Below, piece by piece: positions 1-11,313 of a stretch of 64,000 bases of DNA. Source of the stretch: Paraspadella gotoi (Eukaryota > Chaetognatha); the NCBI GenBank assembly GCA_051294375.1, contig CM119266.1, positions 12,632,979-12,696,978 on the forward strand, in the 5' to 3' direction. Under the pieces are notes generated by a model. The model worked only from the letters and a program-made list of their open reading frames with translations. It had not been told where the DNA came from and made no database searches. The translations under genes and the position numbers were made by a program. The number at the start of each line of letters is the position of its first letter. The first letter of the stretch is position 1.

Positions 1-381
1 CCATTCTTACCTCAGCGTTTCCCTTCTGCCTGAAATTATCTCGAGAATAAACCGGGAGACGGCGAGAGAGTCAAATCCTCATGAATAAGAAATGAACTTC
101 AAGAATACGACAGAAAAGGCGCTCGCGTGTGATCGCGCTCATGCGCACACCTCGCACGCCGAATGACACGCGCGCACGCGCGGGGAGGGAGGGAACCGCG
201 ATTGCGTGCGACGTGCTAACGAAGAAGAAGACGGAGGTGAACGACCGAAAAAGGGAAGAGTAAACTTTGACGTTTTAAGAGTATTTAAATGTAACGTTTT
301 AAGCGATAAGTTTTTAGTTTTTTGATTTTAGTCAATGATAGTGTCAAAGTGTCAGTCGTTGGTAGAGGGCATGGATTTAAA

Positions 382-426
382 AGGACGACGACGACGACGA
401 CGACCAAGACGACGACGACGACGACC
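382..426. repeat. (GAC)n trinucleotide run
   Basis: Two runs of GAC units are separated by a short interruption. The same trinucleotide class recurs at 15757-15823, 26667-26734 and 46744-46795. Confidence 0.8.
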
Positions 427-516
427 GGGTCTCCGACGGATAACGACGTCGAATAACAACAAAAATGACCCACAGCCCCTCTCATGACCCAGCTCCTTCC
501 TGTCGTCTGAGAGGGT

Positions 517-554
<38 letters not shown>

Positions 555-1465
555 GAAATCCGTCAAAAAACCGGCGCCGTTTCAGTAAATTCCGTCTGAG
601 GTGAGGACCGAGGTGAGGTGAAGGGGTAATAGGAAAAGAGAAGAAGGTAAGATAATGTTAGGCAAGAAGGTAAGGTAAAAAAGTTAAGGTAAGTTAAGGA
701 GTTTTACGTCGAGAGAGATAAGAAAAAAAAAAATCACTAAAAAAAAAAGTAAAATTCCGACCGCGAGAAATTATTGACTCCGATGGTCAACGCTGATCTT
801 CATTTTTGGATAGGGATGCATAGGGAGGGCTCTTACAAGAAGAGCGAGGGGTGAGAGAAAATTAGGAGGGCGTCTGGAAATCGAAAGAGAAGAGGTGGAG
901 GGAGAAAATGAAAGGTGTGGGTGGGGGGGATCGAAGTGAGGAAGAGGAAGGTTGGGGTGAAATGTTAGAAAGCGGGGAAAAATGAGCCAGGGAATTTGGA
1001 AAACGGAAAACGAAGGTTAGAACTTAATAATACAGACGTTATATAATGAAAGTCTTATTAACGACTTGATTCTGGGATTTTTTTTTTCTTCTGTTCAATC
1101 GAGAATGAATTTCTAAGAAAAGAGCGAAAAGGATTTGCTTGGCGAAGGAGCTGACTTGTTTTGGGAAGAGAAGGGATCGTTTCGCGAGCGGGAAAGGAGA
1201 AAGGGGGTGTGTTCTGACGTCTAGGGGGGCGTAAGGGGGAAACTTTTTTGGAAAAACATTAAAGGACCATTAGCCGAAGCGACGAAGGCAACGGATAATC
1301 CACCCCGACCCTAACCGCAAGGCACATTGGGCGACGACGACGACGACGGACGATGACGAAGACGACGACGCGACGAAGAACTTAACTCCCCTTCGAAATC
1401 GAATTTGTTGTCAAAAAGTTGCGCCGAGGAATTTTCGCGACCTCCGGACGAGAGCGGGACGAAGA

Positions 1466-1694
1466 GAGATGAGAGAGAGAGAGATGAGAGGAGAGAGAGA
1501 GAGAGAGAGAGAGACGAGAGAGACGAGAGAGAGAGAGAGAGAGAGGAGACTGTTTACTTCGGTGAAAGAGAGGGCCACAATCTTTTGTGGAAAGAACTCG
1601 GAGCAGAAGGAATGACGATAAGAGAAAGAGAGGAGAGAGAGATGAGAGAGATGAAGATTAAAGAGTCGAGAGTGAGAGAGCGAATGAGAGAGAG

Positions 1695-1753
<59 letters not shown>

Positions 1754-1765
1754 AGAGAGGAGAAA
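1466..1765. repeat. Interrupted (GA)n microsatellite cluster
   Basis: Several runs of GA units, broken by single extra A or G bases, flank a short non-repetitive stretch at about 1550-1620. The 140-codon open frame across it reads as Arg/Glu repeats and is not treated as a gene. Confidence 0.8.
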
Positions 1766-1919
1766 GAGAGATGGCAGTGAGAGAAACGAACCTTTTTCCC
1801 GTGTTAACTCCTCTTTCTTCGCGATAACATTAAGTTCGCCCACGATTATTCCCTCAACCCAAACCTAAACCACCCTAATCAAGTAATGTGCATCCCCACC
1901 CACCCCCCAACTCCTCCAG

Positions 1920-2158
1920 TCGACGCCCTTCCGTCCGCTCCGACGCCACCTTCGCCACCTTCCGGCCTCCAGGGAGTCGCCCCCGTCTCTCGCGACGCGC
2001 GTCGACGACTGGAAGATCAGTTGGAGCTCATTTCCGGTCTCAACGGCGTCGGTCGGCGTCGGCGGCGGCGGCGGCGGCGTCGGCGAGCGGCGCACGCGCC
2101 TCTATCGAGGGTCAGACGCCGACGGAGACGTCGACCGACTCTGGATGCAAACAAGGAG
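1920..2158 (+). CDS. Gene 1, first visible exon
   Basis: The acceptor follows a C-rich tract and reads ctcctccag; the donor is GGAG|gtgatt. The chosen frame is the only one whose end phase (1) matches the next exon. It encodes about 79 residues, including SRRAST and QRRRSAS, both of which fit basophilic kinase sites, then an Ala/Ser run and ETSTDSGCKQ. The other two frames are also open but are Arg- or Gly-rich and out of phase. Confidence 0.68.
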
Positions 2159-2480
2159 GTGATTTGGGGGGAGATGCAAACAGGGTACAGGTGACTGTTG
2201 ATTGTTGTAACTGTTTTTTTTTTTTGGTTGTTTTTTTTTTCAGAAAACTTCTGTTCGAGCGTACATTAAATATTTCAGAAATTCCTTAAAAATTTATACT
2301 GACGCCATAAACAATTCTGGCAAATGAGAAATTTCTCAAAAAAACCGTCAATCAAAATGTCAAACTCAGATTTTTTAAATGTCGGAAATTAAAACGCCTA
2401 AGGAACCGTAAAACAATAGAGAAAAAAATGCTGAAATATTTTTCGCCTCCCGTTATTTTTTTTTTCAGTTTGGTTCTTAA

Positions 2481-2518
<38 letters not shown>

Positions 2519-5500
2519 TCTCTTTCTCTCGAAATTAAGAAAATCGCGGGAGATTTTTAACGTTCGTCGTAAAGGCGGAAGGATGGTGCGAGAAAGAAGG
2601 GGGGGAGCGATTTCAATCTGCGCACGCGCCCGTTTTTTTTTTCCCGCCAATTCTATTGTTCATTATTTCTTTATTCATTTCTTCCTCCATTTTCCACCAC
2701 CCACCCATCCCCACTTCCCACTTCCCACGCCACCCCCCCTTCAGGTGGCGAGACATCCAGTTCCTCCGAGGGCTACCACTCCGATGCCCCGCCGCCCCCG
2801 CTGGGCTCCTCTTCGTCGTCGTCGTCGCAACCCACCAGGGCCGTCGTGGCCGGGCAGCCCGGACATGCCGCCCTCGTCTGCGACCCTAATGCGGTCGCCA
2901 TGGCATCCCGAGTCGTCGGTGAGGAAGAAGAAGTGGAAGAATAAGAAGAGATCCGATCGGGGCGAATGAGAAATTCGATTAGAATTACCGCTGATAAATT
3001 AATTTTATGATTAAACCTATGATTGATGAATATAAAAATATCTTCCCTGAACAAAAATATTATTCGTTGCTCGTGGAAAAGAATGTTTATTTAAAAGATT
3101 CTGGTCGGTTAAAAAATTAATTTACTGTGAATTTAGCTTCAGAGATGCTTCATTGCGTTGAAACATAAAAATAAACGTTCTAAATGTTTATCTCCACTCT
3201 CCCTCATTTTTTTTTCTCTCTCTCTCTCCCTCTTACTGTCTCTCTCTGCGCAGGCGCGTCGCCGCTTTCGCTACGCACCACAAACCACAACCTCCTTTTT
3301 TACGACGCTCCCTCTGTGATAAACTCCGCCGCGGGCGCCGCCCTAGCGGCCAACGGCGTCATCCACGACCATAACGCCGTTTTATTGAAGGGGATTCCGC
3401 ATCCGGAAACCGGAGAAATGAACAAAGATATCGGTGGTGAGTTTCGAGAAGTTTTGATATCGAAATGAAGGATGAAGAAATGGCGTCCTTGAGGCAAAGA
3501 AACTTTATAAACCCGCCAGTTTTATGGGATTCTTTACAAACCACAACCCAACTAAGGGTGTAATTTTATTTTGCCCATGTTTTTAAAACATAAAATCTTC
3601 TTTGAAGGAATTTTAGAACAAAGAATCTTTTCCGAGAAAAGCTTACCCTTCCGTCCTTAGGGTTTAGTTTTTAAAATAGGAATTCTCCGACGGCGAAAGA
3701 CTTCGTCTCCAGCAGAGATCTTGAAATTTTGATGGAAACCGTCGGAGGCCAAGAAACTTATTTTAGGTTCCGATAAAAGATGCAAGAGTTTAATCCTCTC
3801 GCTCTCTATCGGAGTTCCCTCTCTCTCTCCCGCTCTCTCTTTTTCAATTGCCGTCCCCTCCCGATTATTTTCCGCAGACGATCCCCTGCAGCCCATGACC
3901 ATCACCCCCGACGGAATACCCCACGCTGCTCAAGACAGCCCTTTGATGCTTCGACCGGGCTCCGTGCCCGTTCCCGACCCTTTCCCGCCCCTGACGCCCC
4001 CTCTGGGAATGAGCCGACCGGGCTCGGTGCCCCCCGACGTCGTGCCTCGTCCGTCGCCCGGCAGAGACGCCGCGGACGGCGCGACGACGGCGCATTATTC
4101 GCTGCAGCGGCGGACGCCGGCGTATAGAGCCACGCCTTTTGCCTCGTTACAACGGTAATGCGGGAGAGGGTGGGGGGGAGTAATTAGATGGCACTGAGGG
4201 CGAAAAGTTGGATGGAAACAAAATTGAAAAGACAATGAATGACAATGACATTTTAGTGGGGTTTTTGTCTTCGTTAATGCAAGAAAAACGTTTCAAAAAA
4301 TGTTTATTATTCTTAAACATTTAATTAAAAATAAATATTTAATCTTCTAACCCCCACCTTTTCCGAACAGATCTTCCCGCACCCCCTCGCTGACGGAAGA
4401 GATGGACAACGACGACGACGACGCCTCCTCGACGCGCGACTCCAGCGTCCGGATGTACGAACAGGAGCGCGACCATCTCTACAACAACATCGTGGAGAGT
4501 CTTCGGGGCCTGGAGACGCTGAGGAAGCAAGTCCGAGAGGAACGCCTTGCTGCTAGTCTAGGGAGAACGCAAATCGCTGGACCAACAGGTTCGAGGCTTG
4601 TTAATTATTATTGTATATTATATATTGTTTTAAAAGGTTTTTTTTTCTCTTCTACCTCCCTTCAAACAGGCCCAAGGCGAAGCGGACAGCTCGAGACCGT
4701 CAAGCGGGCCCTTCATCCCCACCCGACCCGCGCAGCGCCCCCTCGACCCAAGCCCGGTCATTCAGCCCGCGCGGGCGCCGCCGACCCCCGGGCCGCCATC
4801 CTGGACCCTATAGCCAGCCTCCCTCTCGCCGGTCAAGCGGCGCCTCGTCTGCCGGAAACGCCGTCGCCCGGCGCCGCTAGTCTCCACTCCTCCTCTTCCC
4901 CCTCCCCCTCCTCCTCATCGATCTCGCCCAATCAGAATCGTCACGGCGTCACATTCGACGAAGCGGCGGCGGCGGCGAAACTCGCTCGCGCCAAAACCGT
5001 CGCCGCCGCCGCCGCCGGCGTCAAGAAACGAAGAACGCCGCGCGACGAGAGACGGTCCGGCGCCGAAAAAGCGCCGGTCGAGGACGCCGGCGTTGACGAT
5101 TTGCCGATTTCGTTGACCGGCGGAAAAGCGGCTGTGAAAACTCCCATCTCCATTTTGAAAAACGGCGGCGGCGGCGTCGGCGTCAAGGCCGCCTCCAGAG
5201 GCACCGCCAATGCCGGTCGCGTCGCCACCGAGTCGAAGACCCCGTCGAAATCCTTCAGCGCCGCCACCAGGTCGCCCAAGGCGAAACCGCGCGAGCGACG
5301 CGACGAAGACGACGACGATGAAGACGACGACGACGTCACGCGGTTCTTTATCTCCACGACGCCGACGACGACGACGGCGAAACCGGCGACGGCGACGATC
5401 CGATCGACGACGGGTGGCGTCGGCGGCGTCGCCTCCAGGACTCCCAGGAAAGACTCCAAATCAAAATCTTCCGAGGAGAGGGCGCGACTGATCGACGCCG

Positions 5501-5616
5501 TCTTTGACGAGACTCGTTCCGGCGCCAAGTCGCTTCCGGCGACAGATTCTCGGCGAAAGTCCGGAATCAAGGAAGGGGCGGAAATCTCGTCCGCTTCTCA
5601 AAAGACTCTTGGTTGA
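1920..5616 (+). CDS. Gene 1: 3' part of a six-exon gene, about 678 residues
   Basis: Six exons (1920-2158, 2745-2918, 3254-3436, 3878-4154, 4371-4588, 4670-5616) join with fully consistent phases and no internal stop. Their summed length, 2038 nt, is one base plus 679 codons including TGA at 5614-5616. The start lies upstream and is not visible. The product is low complexity: basic Ser-rich motifs (SRRAST, QRRRSAS), a SSSEGYHSD segment, Pro-rich parts with two RPGSVP repeats, one helical charged stretch (EQERDHLYNNIVESL), Ala and Gly runs, and an acidic DEDDDDEDDDD tract before the C terminus. No signal peptide, membrane segment or enzyme motif was seen. This composition suits a cytoplasmic or nuclear scaffold or a receptor tail, but the family is not recognised. 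Degraded copies of its last four exons lie at 29104 and 34460 and are judged assembly artefacts. Confidence 0.72.
2745..2918 (+). CDS. Gene 1, second visible exon
   Basis: The acceptor is ccccccttcag and the donor GTCG|gtgagg. Entry and exit phases are both 1. It encodes GETSSSEGYHSDAPPPPLG, a Ser run and then a mixed stretch ending in MASRVV. The intron before it is pyrimidine-rich and includes a (CT)n run at about 2480-2530. Confidence 0.7.
3254..3436 (+). CDS. Gene 1, third visible exon
   Basis: The acceptor follows a CT-rich tract and ends tgcgcag; the donor is GGTG|gtgagt. Phases 1 and 1 match both neighbours. It encodes about 61 residues, including LRTTNHNLLFYDAPSV and LLKGIPHPETGEMNKDIG. 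Copies at 29104-29286 and 34460-34642 carry indels. Confidence 0.74.
3437..3877 (+). other. Intron of gene 1
   Basis: AT-rich and pyrimidine-rich sequence lies between a gtgagt donor and a ccgcag acceptor. Nothing else was seen in it. Confidence 0.6.
3878..4154 (+). CDS. Gene 1, fourth visible exon
   Basis: The acceptor is ttttccgcag and the donor AACG|gtaatg; entry phase is 1 and exit phase 2. It encodes a Pro-rich segment with PMTITPDG and two copies of RPGSVP set about 22 residues apart, then basic residues. Copies lie at 29728-30000 and 35084-35355, each with several single-base changes that break the frame. Confidence 0.74.
4371..4588 (+). CDS. Gene 1, fifth visible exon
   Basis: The acceptor is ttttccgaacag; the single base A completes a split Arg codon. 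The segment is acidic (MDNDDDDASSTRD) and then a charged, probably helical stretch (RMYEQERDHLYNNIVESL, LETLRKQVREERL) that could form a short coiled coil. The donor, ACAG|gttcga, is weak. Copies lie at 30215-30428 and 35570-35783. Confidence 0.7.
4670..5616 (+). CDS. Gene 1, terminal coding exon
   Basis: The acceptor is ccttcaaacag. The exon gives 315 codons including the stop. In order it encodes Pro-rich sequence, an Ala-rich helix after GVTFDE, a basic patch, KTPISILKN with a Gly run, an acidic DEDDDDEDDDD tract followed by VTRFF, a Thr-rich stretch, and a Lys/Ser-rich tail ending SSASQKTLG. A poly-T run and the first gap start 13 bases past the stop, so the 3' UTR is uncertain. Copies at 30513-31454 and 36... 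(36809 end) have lost the frame. Confidence 0.75.
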
Positions 5617-5638
5617 CGATTTTTTTTTTTTTTTTTTT

Positions 5639-5663
5639 NNNNNNNNNNNNNNNNNNNNNNNNN
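5639..5663. other. Assembly gap, 25 N
   Basis: There are exactly 25 unknown bases, preceded by a run of T. In the copies at 31475 and 36830 the same place reads straight from poly-T into gttctttcctttaaattt with no gap, so little or no sequence is missing. Confidence 0.95.
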
Positions 5664-5934
5664 GTTCTTTCCTTTAAATTTCCGCGCGGTTTTTTTAAAA
5701 CGTTTTATTTTCATTTTATTTTTAAAAGCGCTTCGTTGCTTGTCCAATTTATTAAATTTTTTTTCAAGAGTTCAAAAAAAAAAGAATCTTTACAAATACG
5801 AAAGCGGATATATTTTTTTCGCCCTTATACGAGAATTTATTTCCCTGCCCTTATTTTTGGCTGTTTATGGCGGATGATAAAAGCCTTAGAATATGTAACA
5901 AGGTACGCGTGCTTCGAAAGTTTCACCCTTCCTT

Positions 5935-5937
<3 letters not shown>

Positions 5938-6003
<66 letters not shown>

Positions 6004-6022
6004 TCTCTCTCTCTCTCTCGCT

Positions 6023-6068
<46 letters not shown>
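5938..6068. repeat. (CT)n microsatellite
   Basis: This is a long nearly pure CT tract with two short interruptions. The block B copy at 16871-17001 keeps the same interruptions, while 31749-31850 and 37097-37198 are much shorter and more broken. Confidence 0.85.
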
Positions 6069-6071
<3 letters not shown>

Positions 6072-6492
6072 CCCGCCCAATATTTTTTACTTCTCCATCG
6101 TCAAAAAAAAAAGAAATTTTTACTGTTGATAGTTATTGTTATCCTGTTAATCATATCATAATAATCAAATGGAATGAGTTATTCCATCATTCGAATATGT
6201 ACGTGTACAGAAATTGTTATAAATTAGCACTTTAATCACAATATCATGTCGTAAAAATAAAATAGAAAACTTAATGGGTAACGCCAAACAGATTGTTTTT
6301 CTTTCCTCTCGCGGGGTTTCACGAAACCCTCATTGTTACAGTAAACGAGTTTAGTTGCCTCAGCCGACTCGAGAAGCGATGAATGGGAAAAAGTTTTAGA
6401 GGCAACAACTCGGTCTCACTTCTTTTTTTTTTGGAGGGGGGGTTCAGCACTGGGGTTCAAAGAAGGGTTGCTACCCATGTTGTTATCTTCGG

Positions 6493-6496
<4 letters not shown>

Positions 6497-6575
<79 letters not shown>

Positions 6576-6592
6576 GAGAGAAGAGAGAGAGA
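6497..6592. repeat. (GA)n microsatellite
   Basis: A long GA tract follows the sequence tatcttcggac. Counterparts lie at 17429-17526, 27876-27977, 32280-32380 and 37635-37738, with different lengths and interruptions in each. Confidence 0.85.
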
Positions 6593-7275
6593 GGTAAACG
6601 AGTAAAGAAAAAGAACAAAATAAAAGAAAGAAAACGAAAAAAGAAAAGAATACAAAGAGGAAAACCAACAGAAAACAATAGACAAGAAAATATCCACAAA
6701 AAGTTATTCGTATTTGTCGCGACGTGCCGAACGACAGACGGCGATCGAAAACAATATCGCGCCATAAAAAACAAAAAAAAACCATAGTTGGACCATAGTA
6801 TGAGCCCATAGTGGGATGATCAAGTGGCAAAATGAGTTTTGGAAAAAAAAAACTGTGTCCGAAATTCCCTGGAACCTCGACGCGGGGATTCTGAATTCTT
6901 TTTCGGCTACGAAGCGAAAAAAAAGTGCAGTAAACAAATGTTCGCGTTTTCTCTCTTTTTGTTTCCATGGGTAACTTTTTGGGCGGTCTTTTATATTCTG
7001 ATCTTTTACTTGAAAAAGTAAAAAAAGAAAACATGGAAATACAAATACTAGAAAGACAAGAGCGAAGCGGGAAAAAGAAGGAGAGAAAAAAAAGAAGAAA
7101 TATAGTAGAAGAGGAGAAAAGCGGGAGAAGGCCAGGGAGCGATGATATCTCCAGATAAAAGAACTCTTTTTTTTCCCCTCGAGACACGAAGACATGATGT
7201 CCTGGCTAAATTTCGTACGGAAGTTGAGCTCTGAGGATCTTCTTCCGAATAGTCGCGCTCGGAATTCATGGAGCC

Positions 7276-7485
7276 GTGTCATGATACAGAATGTATTACG
7301 ATTAGTGCTATGTGTTAAAATTTCATGTTACAATTATTTAAGCGATAGTGCTTATGTCGTTTAAATATGATTACAATGATTATATCAATCGTTATTTGAT
7401 ACAAAGAATAGATAGTGCTAATGTGTTAAAATTCTCCGATTACAAAAGTGATTAACGCATTAAGTGGCTATATGTGTTAAATTCG
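7276..7485. repeat. 43-base minisatellite, copy 1
   Basis: About four to five imperfect units built on gattacaaagtattaacga followed by tagtgctaatgtgttaaaat. Units are most regular in the copy at 28660-28832, where the period is 43 bases. This copy has extra and missing bases. Confidence 0.7.
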
Positions 7486-7844
7486 AGAATTATTCTACTC
7501 ATCGAACAACCAACCCTCCCCTCTAAAAATACTTCCAACTTCTTAACGTCGAATGTTTGCCCAATTTTCGCTCTGCTATGTTTACCTTTGGCCGCGTTCC
7601 GCCCTCAGATCGTCACTACCCGCGTATTTCCACTATTCTCGCTCGAGCTTTATTTCGCTTTTAACACCCCCCCCGTCAAACCCTTCGGGCCCCTTTCTAC
7701 TCCTCCTCAGCGCTGGCTCTGATTTCCATTTCACCCCTCCCTTTCCCTCACGCGCCCCCAAAACTCCGACTCAGACCGGCCCGTCTTGCTCTTTTGTTTT
7801 CTTTCACTTATCCCGACATATATTTCCCTTCTTTTTTTTTTCTG

Positions 7845-8021
7845 CCTTCCGGGGGTTTCGCCGTTTCCATGACGACCCCGGATAGGACAAGAACGTTTTC
7901 GATATTTGGAGTCGCGTCGCTCTTCTTGTGTGTTTATTTGGTCAATAATACGTAAGAACGTAAAGGCGGTGACGCGACTTAATCAGAGGCGACCTGATTA
8001 CGCAAAAAAAAGGCGAACAAG
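7845..8021 (+). CDS. Doubtful coding exon with a hydrophobic stretch
   Basis: A pyrimidine-rich tract with gccttc(c/a)g is followed by a segment starting MTTPDR and then a hydrophobic run (FGVASLFL), ending at a strong donor AACAAG|gtaagtggg. The five copies disagree by indels: the copy at 38965 reads on as FGVASLFLLFLSIYVRT and then stops, and none reads openly to the donor. It could be a broken membrane-protein exon or chance. The start and family are unknown. Confidence 0.22.
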
Positions 8022-8263
8022 GTAAGTGGGCTGCCGCGGCGTTGAATGGTTTTGTGCATCTGACGCGGAATTGAGCCTTATCTTTGGCTGTCCGACAAGA
8101 ATTATCCCGAAATCAGGGCGTCAATTTGACACAAATATATATCGGCTGTCATTAATTAAGAGAAAATCAGAATTAAGTCGTAAACACATCAGGGGGAGAA
8201 AGAAAATATATAAATAAAAAAATGGTATGGACGGCTCAGAGGGACAGAGAGGAAGGAAGGGAG

Positions 8264-8343
8264 GGAAGGAACGAAGGAACGAAAAGGAACGAAGAACGAA
8301 AGAACGAAACGAAAGAACGACGACAACGAACGACGAACGAAAA
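8264..8343. repeat. (ACGA)n / (GGAA)n tetranucleotide run
   Basis: GGAAG units pass into AACG-type tetranucleotides. Copies are at 19186-19276, 33974-34076 and 39329-39424; the purest is 34014-34074. Confidence 0.8.
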
Positions 8344-9441
8344 GTGACAATCCATAAAGTAGTTCGTCCTGTCCTTATAAATATGAATCTCGACAGGAGA
8401 TTGCAAGAGGTCGCCCTTGACTCTCGACTTTGGCGGCGCCGTATCAGCAACGGCGTGGACGCCGGCTATCACGTTGGGGCAAAGCCCCGCGGCGCCAGAC
8501 GACGCGGCCCCTCCGAACCGGTTAGTGGAGCGCCGACGTCCGAGTACGGATGCTATCACCCGGAGATGATTTACTTGACGTCGTTGGCCTCCGCATTAGA
8601 GGAATGGATCTACTTCTCTGCTCTTCTCTCTCTACTCTCTCTCGCATCTCTCTCATCTCTCTACTCCCTCTCTCTCTCTCTCTCTCTCTCCTCTCTCTCC
8701 TCTCTCTCTCTTTCTCCCAATGGCGAATCGGCCATTGGTTCGTTTTGAGAGAGTCCGGCTGGACGGAACGTCAATGAAGAGGTCTTCGTATAAGAGGAGA
8801 GGCCATGATTGGTCAAATTACGGAACGGTCGAACCGAATCGGCCGGCTTTTCGCGGGTCTTTTTTTCGTGCCGAGCAAGTCGAAATGGAGATTAATCTGG
8901 GGAAGGGAAGGGAGAGGAAAGGAGAGGGAAATTGGAGAGGCAAAGAAAAGTGAAGAGAGAGAGACAGAGAGAGAGAGAAGAGAGAGAGAGCGAGAGAGAG
9001 AGAGAGAGAGAGAGAGTAGAGAGAGAGAGAGAAGAGAAGAGAGAGAGAGCCTGGCCGGCGGGAGAAAAATGGAAGATCGACAACAAAATTGTTGGACGAG
9101 AACCCGAGGAAAAACCGTTGGTGAAAAAAATGGGAGTCAGGAAAACTGGAAAAGCTTCTTCTGGACTGGATAGTGTAGCTTTTTCTTCAGAAAGAATAAA
9201 AAGACTGTTTATTTATTTATTTATTAAAAACGGTATGAATTGAATGGACTTGATCTTTTTGTTATTCTTTAATTAGGATGACGTAAAATATATGTAGATA
9301 CAATCGAAAATTGCCCAATTTTTAATTTTAAATTAAAATTTAAAAAATACAAGATAAAAACAATATTGAATCGGAAAAAAAACTGAAATGAGAATTGTTA
9401 TTTATGCAGATTACGAGGCCGAATGATTGGAAATCTGCACG

Positions 9442-9449
9442 AGAGAGAG

Positions 9450-9500
<51 letters not shown>

Positions 9501-9520
9501 CGAGAGAGAGATGAGAGAGA
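9442..9520. repeat. Interrupted (GA)n tract
   Basis: This is a GA-rich run in block C. Its counterpart at 20353-20455 is longer. Confidence 0.75.
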
Positions 9521-11244
9521 TAGGAGACAATGAGAGAATAGAGGAATAAAAGGCGGAGAAAAATGAATCGGAGTTCATTTCACTGGAAAAGACGCGGAGC
9601 TTTCTCGCGCTTCAATGGAGCAAAGTGGGACTGGGGATCATGAGAGGCAGGAAGAGGCCCCACAATGGTCTCGGACACATGTAATAAGTCCACAGTGGTT
9701 TAGCGGAAAGTTAAGTTATTTGTTCAACGGCGTGTTCAATAGATTGCTCTGCGCACACTGAGCTAAATAAGAATGTTCTAAAGAAAATGCCAAGAAAGAA
9801 TATCCGTTAATGAAAAAGAGGCGAAAAATATTGGAAAGCCATCGATCTGTTGTTGAGGTTTGGTACGTGGCCTTTTCTTTCTAAATAAAATAGTTAAAGT
9901 AGCCGAGTCGTGACTGCGGAAAATGGTTTCGTAAAAGAGTAAGGAGGGAAAAAGGAGAACAAGGAAGAAAGAAGAAAGAAAAAACGGGGGAATTAGAGAA
10001 AAATAGAAAGGGTCGTAAAATGAGGTGGCTGAAGTTGTGGTTGTGGAGGAAGCGAGGGTAGCAGGGTCGGGCAGCGAAGGAAACATGGGTGAGAGGAAGA
10101 GAGGAAAGAAGGAAGACGAGAGGGAGATGCTGGTAAGTGGCGTAGTAGCAAAGAAGAAGACTATTAGATAGAGAAAAGGAAAAAGACAAAATTAAAAAAA
10201 ACTAGGCTATTGCTCCAATAGAAAAGAGAAAAAGAAAACTAGTAGATTATTGAACGCAGTAGAGACAAAGATGTGACACGTCTAAGGAAACAAAGAAAGA
10301 ACCGGTCGAGGGTAAGGGCAGCGAAAGAGGAACGGAGGGGAGGAGTCGGATTATAGCCCGAGAATCGCATCGGGAATTGCCTTTTTTATTCGCCCATAAA
10401 AGGGTGAACGGCGCGCCCCGAAAAAATGGCCCCCCTAAGCGTCGGTACAGGGATCATTACTTATAAGATAGCTAAAGAGGCAATAAAGTATTGAGCACGC
10501 CGGAGAGGAGAGACGTAGAGAGGAGGGAGAGAGAGAGAAGAGAGAGAGGAGAAGAGGGAGAGCACGAGAAGAGAGAAGAGGTAGAAGAGAATGAGAGAGA
10601 GACGAGGAGAGAGAGAGGAGAGAGAGAGCAGAGATTTACTCAATTAATTTTACCGCGCACAATGAAATGGATATGGGGCGGTGAAAGTCGATCAGACGTA
10701 GCACGTATCAAGGTATGATGAAAGCAACGGGAGCGCAGATTGCTAGTCGGGAGACGATTCCCATCAAGAAAGGGATAAAAAATAACTTCAATATTCTTCT
10801 TCCGGGATCCGAGGACGTCGTTTCGAGAATCCAAGGCCTATCTCTTTTTCTTTTCTTATTTTTTAATGGGGAGAAATAATGGGGGGACCAAAATTTAATC
10901 AAATGTAATCGTCAGGCATATATGAAGTAATTTTTAAATATATCTTTTTTCTCCGTTTAAGTCTTCACTCTGATTGTTGATTTGTTTTCTGTACGATTAA
11001 GCGACGCCTTGTTGTTTCTTATCCTTCTTCTCTGCACTCGTTCACTTTATGTTCATTTGTTGAGATTCCATACTCTCATCACGGGTTTGGAATAGCCGCG
11101 CGGTAGAGGCGCATGTATTCTGTCTGTTCTCACCGGGCAATTTTTTATTTGTTTTTTTTTTCGTTGTTCGCCATTTCATCCATCACATATTTCTGTTTGT
11201 CATGTCTTGTAGATGAATCACTGGAAAAGCCTTTTCGTTAGAGA

Positions 11245-11313
<69 letters not shown>

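Larger units (their letters stand above)
1..1919. other. Unique left flank, no gene recognised
   Basis: No exon with good splice signals was found here. The stretch is purine-rich on the plus strand and holds short (GA)n, (GAC)n and poly-A runs. A GC-rich patch at about 121-200 is rich in CG dinucleotides. The open frames here are low-complexity reads of GA repeats. It is probably intron or upstream sequence of the plus-strand gene that begins to be visible at 1920. Confidence 0.5.
5664..9440. repeat. Block B, copy 1
   Basis: This copy continues directly from block A in the ungapped copies, so its true place is 3' of gene 1. It holds long CT and GA tracts, a 43-base minisatellite, C-rich sequence, an (ACGA)n run and a TTTA run. 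No open frame is conserved over all copies. It aligns end to end with 16575-20360 and in part with 27468-28998, 31475-34352 and 36830-40495. Confidence 0.8.

Noticed and set aside
5867-6235. Long Ser/Leu open frames over CT tracts here and in every block B copy
   Set aside because: They are reads of the dinucleotide repeat, open in all frames, with flanks that change frame between copies.
6383-6787. Arg/Glu-rich open frame over the GA tract
   Set aside because: Same cause: a GA repeat read as Arg-Glu; no splice or start signals and no conservation across copies.
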